From positions 31,138 to 95,137 of the forward strand of contig JAATET010000078.1 in NCBI GenBank assembly GCA_015655545.1: DNA of 64,000 bases. Reading direction: 5' to 3'. Positions 51,101-59,153 of the stretch are shown piece after piece; positions within the stretch are counted from its first letter, which is position 1, and each line of letters begins with the position of its first letter. The notes below the pieces were generated by a model. That model searched no databases, was not told where the DNA came from, and worked only from the letters and a program-made list of their open reading frames with translations. The DNA comes from Chthoniobacterales bacterium (GTDB lineage: Bacteria; Verrucomicrobiota; Verrucomicrobiia; Chthoniobacterales; JAATET01). The translations under genes were made by a program, and so were the position numbers.

Positions 51101-52321
51101 TCAGAGCATTTTCCGGATCCTGCCCAGGTGGCCGTGATAGAAGGCGTCGACGACGCGGTTGATGGTGATCCAGCCTTTGGGATTCGGATCGGCAAAGCCG
51201 AAGAACTCCGGGTCGTTTTCGAATTTTTTGAAGTCCACGACGGGCATGCGATAGCGGCTGCCGATCTTGTGCACCTCGCCGTAGTAGCGTCCCCAGGCGG
51301 CCGCGGAGACGCCGAGCGACTCGAGGTAGCGGGCGTTGACGGGCACGGAGATGACAAGCGGCCTGGCTCCATATTGCGCGAGGATCGCGAGCATGAGGTC
51401 GTAGTCCTCCCATTCCTTCGTCGCGCTGAGCCGCTGCAGGAAGGCGGGGTCGTTCGTCTTGTAGAAATAGGTGCGAGGGTGGTCCTGCACCTTCTTCCAC
51501 AGGGTGGCGCGGAAGCCGTAGGCGTTGTTGCCGGAGAGCTTTTGGAACTCCTTCGCTCCCCGGGCAAAAACGCCATCCCAGTCGATTTCCATGGGCTGCT
51601 CGGCAGGAGAATTGATGCGCAGCTTGCTGGCCTCGCGCCGAAAGCCCGCGTAGGTGAACACGGGGTCGAGCAGCCTCTGGATCTCGAGGTAGCCCGCGGC
51701 GGCTCCGTTGATCAGCGGAAGGACAGCGCGGCGCGAAGGGGTCTGCTCCGCCAGCGCGGCGACGAGCTGGCCGAGGAAGGCGTTCCTGCGCAGGGTCTCG
51801 GGATAGTCGGCCATGCGGGAAGCGAGGCGGCGCTTGATCGCGGGATCGAGAGACGGCGAGGTGAGCGCGGCGAGGGCGTGCTCGACGGAGAAATTGCCCT
51901 CGTAGGTCGGCGTGTTCGCGGCGGGACGGAAGAACCATTCCGGCGTGAGGATCACGACGAGCCGCTTGCCTCGCAGCCGCTCGCCGAGCGCCGCAAAACG
52001 CTCGGCGATGAGGAGAGAGGTAATGCCGCGGTCGCCGATCGGCGCGACGCAAAAACCGGTCGGCCGCGACGCGAAGAAATGGTCGATGCGGTTGCGCTGC
52101 GGATAGACGAGCTCGCAGCTGCCGTAGACGGGCAGGTAGTCGTCCCGCCGCAGCACGCGCTCGTCGGCGACGAGGCCGAGGCGGGTGGACTTGAAATTCG
52201 CCAGGGCGAGTTTCCCGAAATGGCGGTCGAGCTTCGACTCCGTGTAGAAGTGAAGCCCCGCGACCAGGCAGGCGATCACCAACAGTGCCGCCAATGCAGC
52301 CGCGAGACTCGTGAGTTTCAC
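51101..52321 (-). CDS. dltD: DltD-like protein with altered catalytic motifs
   Basis: 406 aa. N-terminal anchor (AALAALLVIACLVAGLHF), then a SGNH-like domain. The GSSEL box of DltD reads GSCEL here (residues 67-71), and near the end, where DltD has DxxHxGW, this protein has DPNPKGW (378-384) so the catalytic His seems replaced by Pro; later His396/398 might substitute. Other DltD segments are present (LVVILTPEWFF, YDLMLAILAQYGARPLVISV). It would attach or move the aminoacyl group to the acceptor; altered residues hint at a different acceptor. Its start is 3 bp after dltC. Confidence 0.8.
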   Translation of the reverse strand: MKLTSLAAALAALLVIACLVAGLHFYTESKLDRHFGKLALANFKSTRLGLVADERVLRRDDYLPVYGSCELVYPQRNRIDHFFASRPTGFCVAPIGDRGITSLLIAERFAALGERLRGKRLVVILTPEWFFRPAANTPTYEGNFSVEHALAALTSPSLDPAIKRRLASRMADYPETLRRNAFLGQLVAALAEQTPSRRAVLPLINGAAAGYLEIQRLLDPVFTYAGFRREASKLRINSPAEQPMEIDWDGVFARGAKEFQKLSGNNAYGFRATLWKKVQDHPRTYFYKTNDPAFLQRLSATKEWEDYDLMLAILAQYGARPLVISVPVNARYLESLGVSAAAWGRYYGEVHKIGSRYRMPVVDFKKFENDPEFFGFADPNPKGWITINRVVDAFYHGHLGRIRKML

Positions 52322-52324
52322 AAA

Positions 52325-52564
52325 CTAAAGGCGGCTGCGGACGTTATCGACGATGTGCCGCGGCGTGTCCCACGTCGCCGCATCGAAATCGGTGAGCGGA
52401 ATCTCGACGCGGCATTGCTGGGAAAGCGCGGCGAGCAGCTGCACCACTCCAATGGAGTCCAGCAAGCCGCTCTCGAAAAGCGGAAGATCGGGATTTTTCC
52501 GAACTTCGTCGGTTTGCACGACTTCTTCCAACGCACCCAGCACCGCGGCATCGACATCAACCAT
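52325..52564 (-). CDS. dltC: DltC-like carrier protein
   Basis: 79 aa acidic carrier. The phosphopantetheine Ser is in LFESGLLDSIGVVQLLAAL (DSIG), the motif of DltC rather than the DSL of fatty-acid ACP. Four helices of the carrier fold can be followed. It is the first gene of the operon; a 79-bp gap to the MFS gene holds the promoter. DltA loads it and DltB takes over the cargo. Confidence 0.92.
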   Translation of the reverse strand: MVDVDAAVLGALEEVVQTDEVRKNPDLPLFESGLLDSIGVVQLLAALSQQCRVEIPLTDFDAATWDTPRHIVDNVRSRL

Positions 52565-52643
52565 CAGGCATTCTCATGGCACAGGCCGGATAAAATGCAA
52601 ATCCGTCGTCCAAAAATTCTGAAAATTTTGCCGAGACAATGGG

Positions 52644-53990
52644 TCAGGCGTCCCGCAGGCCGAGATCGTGCTCGATCTGTTCGAGAGATCGGCCCTTGGT
52701 CTCGGGGACCATCGTCTTCACCCAGACGAGCTGGAGCACCATCATGAAACAGAAGAAGAGGAAGACGTAACCGGGAGCAAACGCCGTCACCATCGCCGGA
52801 AAGAATGTCGTCAGCAGCGCCGCAAAGACCCAGTGGGTGGAACAGCCGAAGGCCTGGCCTTGCGCGCGATGGCGATTCGGAAAAATTTCCGAGATCAACA
52901 CCCAGATCACCGCCCCCTGGCCGACGGCGTGGGATGCGATGAAAGCGAAGATGCAGATCGGAACGATCGAGTAGGTCTGGCTGAAGAACGCCCATGCGCA
53001 GACGCCGAGCGAGATGATGTAACCGAAGGAACCGATATAGAGCAACGTGCGGCGGCCGAGCCGGTCGATCAGCCACAATCCCACGAAGGTGAAGAGCAGA
53101 TTCGTAACGCCGATGCCGATGGATTGGAGAAGCGCGGCTTTTTCACCCAGTCCCGTCATTTCAAAAATACGAGGCGCGAAGTAAAGGACGGCGTTGATGC
53201 CCGAGAGCTGGTTGAAAAATGCAACCAGGAAGGCCAGCAGGATCGGCGTCTTGAGGTGCCAGCTCCAGAAGCCGCCGGTGCTTGTTTTCTCGTGGGCTGC
53301 CTCGGCAATGACATCGGCTTTCGCTTCGATCTCCGCTCGAGAGAGATTGGGGTAGATCAGAGAGAGGACGTCGAGGCCGCCGGCGCGATCGTTCTTCCAG
53401 CCAATGAGCCAGCGCGGACTCTCCGGCAGCGCAAAGCAGAACAAGGTGTAAATTGCCGAGGGGAAGGCGGCGACGCCGAGCATCCAGCGCCAGGCATTTT
53501 CCCCGGTGCCGGCCAAAAGGGCATTCGACGCGTAAGCGACAATGATGCCGAAGACGATGTTGAACTGGAACATGCCGGCCAGGCGGCCGCGGTATTCGGG
53601 AGGCGCGATCTCGGAAATAAAAAGCGGCGCGGCGATCGTGGACATGCCGATGCCGATGCCGCCGAGGAAGCGCGCGATCATAAACGTATACACTTCCGGC
53701 GCGAAGCCGCAGCCCAGAGCGGAAACAATGTAGAGCATGCCGATAAAGATCAGCGTCTTCTTGCGGCCGAAGCGATCCGTCGGCCAGCCGCCGATCAGTG
53801 CGCCGACGACGGTCCCCCACAAGGCCATGCCGATCGCGAGGCCGTGCACCGCGCTGCTCAAGTGCCAGAGAGCCTGGACCGTCTTCTCGGCGCCGGAAAT
53901 GACGACGGTGTCGAAGCCGAACAGAAAGCCGGCCAGGGCCGACGTAATGGACCAGAAAAAGATTTTTGCCAGGGGGGAGGATTGGGACAT
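52644..53990 (-). CDS. MFS sugar porter, first of a tandem pair
   Basis: 448 aa from MSQSSPLAKIFFWS; upstream Met at 54026 is less likely. Twelve helices. Sugar porter signatures: FGFDTVVISGAEK, GGWPTDRFGRKK (loop 2-3), PESPRWLIGWKN after TM6, QLSGINAVLYFAPRIF in TM7, and the terminal VPETKGRSLEQIE. These are proton symporters for hexoses, pentoses or inositol. A paralogue lies 111 bp upstream on the same strand. Specificity is not evident. Confidence 0.92.
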   Translation of the reverse strand: MSQSSPLAKIFFWSITSALAGFLFGFDTVVISGAEKTVQALWHLSSAVHGLAIGMALWGTVVGALIGGWPTDRFGRKKTLIFIGMLYIVSALGCGFAPEVYTFMIARFLGGIGIGMSTIAAPLFISEIAPPEYRGRLAGMFQFNIVFGIIVAYASNALLAGTGENAWRWMLGVAAFPSAIYTLFCFALPESPRWLIGWKNDRAGGLDVLSLIYPNLSRAEIEAKADVIAEAAHEKTSTGGFWSWHLKTPILLAFLVAFFNQLSGINAVLYFAPRIFEMTGLGEKAALLQSIGIGVTNLLFTFVGLWLIDRLGRRTLLYIGSFGYIISLGVCAWAFFSQTYSIVPICIFAFIASHAVGQGAVIWVLISEIFPNRHRAQGQAFGCSTHWVFAALLTTFFPAMVTAFAPGYVFLFFCFMMVLQLVWVKTMVPETKGRSLEQIEHDLGLRDA

Positions 53991-54101
53991 GGAGGCAACA
54001 ATTTCGAACCCGCCGCTTACGATCAACTGAATAGTGACGAACTTAAGAAAGAGAGACGCCGGGCGACCGCCATCGCCCGAGCCAGGCCGGATTTATCGTG
54101 T

Positions 54102-55508
54102 CTAGCGGCCGATTTTGCGAAGCGGTCGCCCCGCGAGGAGGTTCGCCTCAATCTTCTCGAGCGAGACGCCCTTTGTCTCCGGCACGAAAAAGAGGAAGAA
54201 GAGGATGAAGAGGACGTTCAACGCCCCATAGAGCAGGAACGTATTTCCGTCGCCCAGCTTGTGGAGCATGGTGAGAAAGGTCATGCCGACGATGGCGTTG
54301 GCGATCCAGTTCGTGCCGGTGCTCGCCATCACACCCAGATCGCGGCCCGCCAGCGGATAGATTTCCGAGCACAGCACCCAGATGATCGGTCCCGCGCTCA
54401 TCGCAAAGCCGATGATGAAGAGCAACAGCGCGGCGATCGCGGCGAAGGCCAGCTCCGGTTTACCGGCGACTCCGATATTGAAGAATGTCCCCACGGCGAA
54501 CATCGAGGCCCCCATCACGACGAATCCGGCAAACATGATGGGCTTGCGCCCGAGCTTATCCACGAACGCGATGGCGATGAAGGTCGCGAGCACATTGGTG
54601 ACCCCCACGAGCACGGTGCCCCACATCTGGTCGAGCGTGTCGGTAAAGCCCGCGATATTGAAAATGCGCGGCGCGTAATACATGAAGACGTTCATCCCGG
54701 TGAACTGCTGAATGACCTGCAAGCCCACCCCGAGCGCGATCGCGCGACGGAAATTGGAATTCTCCAGAAAAAGCGAAAGGCCGCTCTGCCGGACCTTCAA
54801 ACTGTCCTCGATGGCCGCCAGTTCCGCGCGCAACTCCGCCTCGTCGAGTTTCATTTTCCGAAACACCGCCTCGGCGCGATCACGGAAGCCTTTCAGGCAA
54901 AGCCAGCGCGGACTCTCGGGCAAAAACAGCACGCCCAGGAACATGACCGCCGCCGGGATGGCGATGACGCCAAGCATCACACGCCAATGCCCGCCGACCA
55001 CGCCGCCGATATTCGCATAAGACGCGAGCCACGTGTTGCTGGCAAAGGCCAGCACGATGCCGATCGTGATCATCAGCTGATACATCGAGATCATGCCGCC
55101 GCGCACGGCTTCCGGTGAGATTTCCGCGAGGTAGAGCGGGGCCGTGAACGAGGCCATGCCCACCGCGATGCCCAGGAAAAATCGGGCGCCAATGAGCACG
55201 TGCTCGCTCGGAGCGACCGCGCAAGCCAGCGACCCGACCACGAAAATCACGGCGCTGAAGAGGATCGTATTGCGTCGGCCGAAATGGTTCGAAAGATAAG
55301 CGCTCGCCAGCGCGCCGAACACCGCGCCCACCAGGAGCGCGCTCACGATGAATTCGATCACGGCATTCGAAAGCTTGAAGTCTTTCTGGATGAATCCCTC
55401 GGCGCCGGAGATGACGCCGATGTCCAGCCCGAAGAGCAGACCGGCGAGCGCCGCGGTGAAGCCGATGAAATAGACGATGCCTTTTGCCTTGCGGGGAACT
55501 TGACTCAT
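54102..55508 (-). CDS. MFS sugar porter, second of a tandem pair
   Basis: 468 aa from MSQVPRKAKGIVYFIGF; the frame upstream to 55853 shadows the glycosyltransferase gene. Signatures: FGLDIGVISGAEGF, YLSNHFGRRNT, PESPRWLCLKGF, QQFTGMNVFMYYAPRIF, VPETKGVSLEKIE. It resembles the arabinose/galactose-type porters AraE/GalP. Similar N-termini (MSQ...) and position indicate that the pair arose by duplication, though they have clearly diverged. Confidence 0.92.
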   Translation of the reverse strand: MSQVPRKAKGIVYFIGFTAALAGLLFGLDIGVISGAEGFIQKDFKLSNAVIEFIVSALLVGAVFGALASAYLSNHFGRRNTILFSAVIFVVGSLACAVAPSEHVLIGARFFLGIAVGMASFTAPLYLAEISPEAVRGGMISMYQLMITIGIVLAFASNTWLASYANIGGVVGGHWRVMLGVIAIPAAVMFLGVLFLPESPRWLCLKGFRDRAEAVFRKMKLDEAELRAELAAIEDSLKVRQSGLSLFLENSNFRRAIALGVGLQVIQQFTGMNVFMYYAPRIFNIAGFTDTLDQMWGTVLVGVTNVLATFIAIAFVDKLGRKPIMFAGFVVMGASMFAVGTFFNIGVAGKPELAFAAIAALLLFIIGFAMSAGPIIWVLCSEIYPLAGRDLGVMASTGTNWIANAIVGMTFLTMLHKLGDGNTFLLYGALNVLFILFFLFFVPETKGVSLEKIEANLLAGRPLRKIGR

Positions 55509-55570
55509 GGGGGAGGAGGGAGGAGCGCCAGCGTGCTCCCGCCCGAGGCCGACCGCAAGACGTTTCCGAC

Positions 55571-56725
55571 CTACGCGATCAAGTCGTCGCACACCTTCGC
55601 CGCGTCGAAATATTTTTCCGCGAAGGCCGCCGCCGCCGCCGAATGCCGCTCGTAACTGGCGGCCACATCCGCGATCGCGCGAGCCGCGCCTTCCAGATCG
55701 TCGAAGGCCAGCACGCCGTCCCCCGCGGGCAGGTGCTCGCTCCAGCCGGTATCCTGCACGACCACCGGTTTTCCTAGCGCGAGATAGCACGCGCTGCGGC
55801 AGCTGAACCAGCCGCTGCGCGATTTCACGTAACCGTTCTTCGCGATGCTCCATTCGGCTTTCGAGTTCGCGAGGAAGTCGTGATACGTCGCGTAATCGGG
55901 CAGATAAATGTCGGGCTCGATGATCTTCCAGCCGGCTTGCTCGAGCTTTTCCGTCGGGCGGTTGCGGCCCACGCCCTGCCCCATCGCGAGCACGAATTTC
56001 TCGCCGGTATGCCGCGGCAGATCAAAAAAACGGAGAAACTCGATGTCCTTCTGCCCGTAGTCCTCGCCCTCGAATCGCTTCGGCTTGTAGCTCGCCCAAT
56101 TCATCACCGTCGTCCACGCATCCCGCGCGACGTGCTCCGCGGTCGGCGGCAGCAGATTTTTTCGCCACCACTCGATGGCGATCGGCTGCACGGTCGGCCG
56201 CCAGTCGATTCCCGCCGCCGGCACCTTGCAGCCGGGCAGGCCGACATTGAGCCCGAAGGTCAAATGCTCGTCGTGCGCCAGCACGTGGTCGCGCGTCTTG
56301 CCCGGCTCGGTGAGACCGACGTGCGTGAACATCGGATCGCCGTCGACGAAGAGTTTACGCGGCACGGAGGCTGTCGCGCCGCGCAGCCAGCAGGCGCCCG
56401 AGACATTGACCAATACGTCCGCCTCGCGAATCACGCGCTCGGAATCCGCGCCCGCCGGGCCGTGATACGTGTCGGTCGCCTCGTTGCGATAAATCCATCG
56501 GTCGCCGAGGTCGAACTCGTGCATCACCCGCTCGAGGTAATTCACGTTGTAGGAACAATCCGCGGACGGCTCCTGCCGGACCGGATCGTAGGCCCAGGTC
56601 GCCGTGTCCTCGAGATACCAGACATCGTGGCCGAGATCCCGGAAGCCGAGCACGTATTGGAGATAGTCCCAAGTCACGCCGCCGAAGGCGTAGTTGCCGA
56701 TAAGCCCGGTCACGAGAATGCGCAT
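55571..56725 (-). CDS. Glycosyltransferase-like protein (GT-B/CgeB type), paralogue 1
   Basis: 384 aa without membrane helices. N-terminus MRILVTGLIGNYAFGGVTWD and LGFRDLGHDVWYLEDT suggest a GT-B fold; the C-terminal half has AKNGYVKSRSGWFSCRSACY and GKPVVVQDTGWSEHLPAG, the nucleotide-sugar site style of CgeB-type proteins. The neighbouring plus-strand gene shares this C-terminal pattern, so the two are divergent paralogues. Donor and acceptor are unknown; the nearby sugar porters and GT-C genes may be unrelated. Confidence 0.7.
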   Translation of the reverse strand: MRILVTGLIGNYAFGGVTWDYLQYVLGFRDLGHDVWYLEDTATWAYDPVRQEPSADCSYNVNYLERVMHEFDLGDRWIYRNEATDTYHGPAGADSERVIREADVLVNVSGACWLRGATASVPRKLFVDGDPMFTHVGLTEPGKTRDHVLAHDEHLTFGLNVGLPGCKVPAAGIDWRPTVQPIAIEWWRKNLLPPTAEHVARDAWTTVMNWASYKPKRFEGEDYGQKDIEFLRFFDLPRHTGEKFVLAMGQGVGRNRPTEKLEQAGWKIIEPDIYLPDYATYHDFLANSKAEWSIAKNGYVKSRSGWFSCRSACYLALGKPVVVQDTGWSEHLPAGDGVLAFDDLEGAARAIADVAASYERHSAAAAAFAEKYFDAAKVCDDLIA

Positions 56726-56747
56726 CGGCTCAGGAAAGGGATTTTTT

Positions 56748-56829
56748 GAATCTGGAAAAGGGGAAATGGGGAATGTTTCAAAAATCGCTTCTCCGCATTC
56801 TATTTCCCCCTTTCTCCCTTTTCAGATTC
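56748..56829. repeat. Imperfect inverted repeat between divergent paralogues
   Basis: GAATCTGGAAAAGGG (from 56748) mirrors CCCTTTTCAGATTC (to 56829), with further complementary G/A and C/T tracts inside. The arms are about 26 bp with a few mismatches. GAATCTGGAA also starts the perfect hairpin at 63195, so both may belong to one intergenic repeat family. Confidence 0.65.
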
Positions 56830-56884
56830 CTCAGGATGGAATTTCGTTTTTTCCTCCTCGCGCCATCGCAATGTCGTTACAGCG

Positions 56885-58045
56885 TTGCCCGTGAAGATCG
56901 TCATCGGAGTCGGCATCGCCTCGCATCCCATCTCGGCCGCCGGCAACACCTGGAACTCGCTAAACTGGGCGCTCGGCTTCCGCGAGCTCGGATGGGACGT
57001 CTGGATCACCGAGGCCATCGCCAGTGACAAATGCGTGGACCTGCAATGGCAGCGCGTGCCCGTCGAGCAAAGCGCGAATCTCGCCTACTGGGACGAGGTC
57101 GTCGCGAAGTTCGGCCTCGCGAATCGCGCCACGCTGCTCATCGACGGTGGCGCGCCCGATCTCGACAGCTTCCGCGATTTTTGCGCGGAAGCGGATTTGT
57201 TCCTGAACCTCTCCGGGCATTTTCAAAGCGAGGCGGTGTCGTTCCCGAAGGCGCTGAAAATCTACCAGGACGGCGATCCCGCCTTCTCCCAAGTCTGGGT
57301 CGAGAGCTACGGCGTGGACATGCATTTCGCCGCGCACGACCGATTCCTCACCGCCGGCCTGCGACTCGGCCAGCCGGACACCTTTTCGCCAACCTGCGGC
57401 ATCGAGTGGATTCCGACTTTCCCTCCCGTGGCGCTTAAATACTGGCCCCCTGCCTGGCAGGACCAAAACCAAAGCCCGCGGGAAAACTTCGACCGCTTCA
57501 CGAGCGTCGCGCATTGGGAAGGCTACAAAAGCAGCGAATGGCGCGGCGAGTGGTTCCATGGCAAGCGCGAGGAGTTTCGGAAATTCACCGACGTTCCCCG
57601 ATCGGTCTCGCGCCCCATCGAGCTCGCCACGCACGTCGCGACGCACGAGGCCGAGCTCGGCCCGTTCCGCGAGGGCGGCTGGCAATTCACCGAGGCCACG
57701 CCGATCTGCTCCACGCTCGACGCTTACGCCGCCTACATTCGCGGCTCCTCCGCCGAATTCTCGATCGCCAAAGGCGGCTACGTGCTCTCTCGCGCGGGCT
57801 GGTTCAGCGACCGGGCCGTCTGCTACGCGGCATCTGGCAAGCCTCTCGTCGCGCAGGATACCGGCCTCGGCGAGCTGCTGCCGGCGGGTGAAGGCTTCCA
57901 TGCCTTCGCGACACCGCGGGAAGCCATCGCCGCGTGCGAACGCGTGATCGCCGATTTCCCCGCCCAGCAACGCGCCGCCCGCGCGCTCGCCGAGGAATAT
58001 TTCGACAGCGGCAAGGTGCTCACGCGCATTTTGAACCGGCTCTAG
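56885..58045 (+). CDS. Glycosyltransferase-like protein, paralogue 2
   Basis: 386 aa, start TTG 56885 or GTG 56891. Same layout as the divergent gene: VKIVIGVGIASHPISAAGNT, NWALGFRELGWDVWITEAIA, and later AKGGYVLSRAGWFSDRAVCY and GKPLVAQDTGLGELLPAGEG. Central parts differ. About 160 bp of shared upstream region hold the inverted repeat. Function as for paralogue 1; a role in surface polysaccharide or glycolipid synthesis is possible but unproven. Confidence 0.7.
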   Translation: MPVKIVIGVGIASHPISAAGNTWNSLNWALGFRELGWDVWITEAIASDKCVDLQWQRVPVEQSANLAYWDEVVAKFGLANRATLLIDGGAPDLDSFRDFCAEADLFLNLSGHFQSEAVSFPKALKIYQDGDPAFSQVWVESYGVDMHFAAHDRFLTAGLRLGQPDTFSPTCGIEWIPTFPPVALKYWPPAWQDQNQSPRENFDRFTSVAHWEGYKSSEWRGEWFHGKREEFRKFTDVPRSVSRPIELATHVATHEAELGPFREGGWQFTEATPICSTLDAYAAYIRGSSAEFSIAKGGYVLSRAGWFSDRAVCYAASGKPLVAQDTGLGELLPAGEGFHAFATPREAIAACERVIADFPAQQRAARALAEEYFDSGKVLTRILNRL

Positions 58046-58240
58046 GCGATGCAATTGCCGGCCCTGCCGGCGACGCTCGCCCTCGCTTCCAGCGCGGGCC
58101 GTCGCGATGATGGCGGCGGGATGGGATGGCGCACTAAAACGCCATTGTCCCCGGCTTCCCCGACGACGGATCGTGGAGCGTGCAAGGGGAAGGCCTCGAA
58201 CCCGCGCCCTGCTTGATTCGCCGGTCGTGTCCGGTTTGAA

Positions 58241-58687
58241 TCAGGGCTTCACGGCAAGTCTGGCAGCTTTAGCCAGGCTGCACCGGCGCTCGTCGAAAGA
58301 TAGAAAAGTCCTTATCTTCCCGAGCAAAGCCGCCGCGACGTGGAGGGTGTCCGCCGCGCGACTTCTGATGCGTTCCGCATGGGACTCGCTTAACTGCTCT
58401 GCCTTGCGAAGCGCATCCGTCCACGGAAGCGGAATGTGGACAAGGATGCCGTCGGAAAGGTCTTCTTCGATCTGACGCAGCGCGATTTTACCTTCATCGT
58501 GCGTCATACTGCCTCAGTGAACGCGCAAGCGAAGGCCGTTGCGAACTTCCAGCCGGTGAAACGGGTTGAACACGAGCGGCACGGCAAGCCGGACCACTAA
58601 ACGCCGCGCCGCCTCCGAGTTGCTGTCGCTGCAATACAAGGAAAGCAGGAAAGACGAATCCCCATAGTCCTCCGGCGAACGAGTCAT
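58241..58687 (-). pseudogene. VapC-like PIN toxin interrupted by an in-frame TGA
   Basis: The N-terminal half (EDYGDSSFLLSLYCSDSNSE ... FHRLEVRNGLRLRVH) and the C-terminal half (RAADTLHVAAALLGKIRTFL, SFDERRCSLAKAARL) are in one frame, separated by TGA at 58514-58516 (codon 58). PIN acidic residues are visible in both halves (Asp of GDSSF, Glu of LEVRN, Asp of AADTLH, Asp of SFDER). TGG to TGA would explain it. A restart at ATG 58507 could make only a fragment. The ATG overlaps the antitoxin stop. Confidence 0.75.
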
Positions 58688-58953
58688 AGCACACCCTTCA
58701 TGTCTTCGTGAAAGGCCAGGGCTTCCTTCCTGTTCAACCTCACACCAAGAAGATGTCGCTCCTTGAACCTTGCCGCCCAATCGAACTTGCGAGGTTTTAC
58801 AGGCTGTGCTGGCGCAAGTGTTGCGAAGGCGCCCCGTTACGCGTGATGGACACTTCTTCCCCGTCCTCGATCCACCGCGCCACATCCGCAAAGCGATTAC
58901 GAAGATCGCGAACTGTTGCGATTCTCGGTTCTTGTGGGAGCAGTCGCCTTCAT
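58684..58953 (-). pseudogene. Phd-family antitoxin broken by frameshifts
   Basis: TVRDLRNRFADVARWIEDGE-EVSITRNGAP (Phd/YefM N-terminal DNA-binding fold) is in one frame and FATLAPAQPVKPRKFDWAAR ... FHEDMKGVL in another, so one base was gained or lost after NGAP. A second shift is needed near the start, since ATG 58953 is in yet another frame. The stop overlaps the toxin ATG (ATGA), the usual coupling of such modules. Both genes being damaged means the module is dead. Confidence 0.7.
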
Positions 58954-58965
58954 ATCCTCATTAAG

Positions 58966-58989
58966 TGATACGTATCATGTATCATACAT
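58966..58989. promoter_or_regulatory. Operator of the dead toxin-antitoxin module
   Basis: Two adjoining palindromes, TGATACGTATCA (58966-58977) and ATGTAT-C-ATACAT (58977-58989), lie 13 bp ahead of the antitoxin start. Such paired palindromes are the standard site for autoregulation by an antitoxin-toxin complex. The site is intact although the genes are not. Confidence 0.6.
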
Positions 58990-59093
58990 GGCGCAGGCGT
59001 CAATCAGATTTCAAAATGAGGCTCTACCGATTCGCCGGACAACGCGCCGATCTTTTTGGGATCTGGTAAAATAATTTTTACTTTTTTGTTGCC

Positions 59094-59149
59094 GCGGCAA
59101 TCCTTGCGCCTACTGTAATTTCTGCGGCAATCTTAGCGCCTACTGTAAT
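59094..59149. repeat. Two direct 26-bp repeats upstream of the PEP-CTERM gene
   Basis: Copies at 59094-59119 and 59124-59149, spaced 30 bp, both of the form GCGGCAATCYTWGCGCC-TACTGTAAT with two differences. They end 4 bp before the next ATG and occupy its promoter/ribosome-site region. The GCGGCAATSTTA core also occurs at 22174-22185 in the transposon-end repeats, so a transposon end is one explanation, a double operator another. Confidence 0.6.
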
Positions 59150-59153
59150 CCAT

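Noticed and set aside
58241..58507. 88-aa protein starting at ATG 58507 as an independent gene
   Set aside because: It is only the C-terminal part of a PIN domain; the N-terminal part precedes it in the same frame, split by one TGA.
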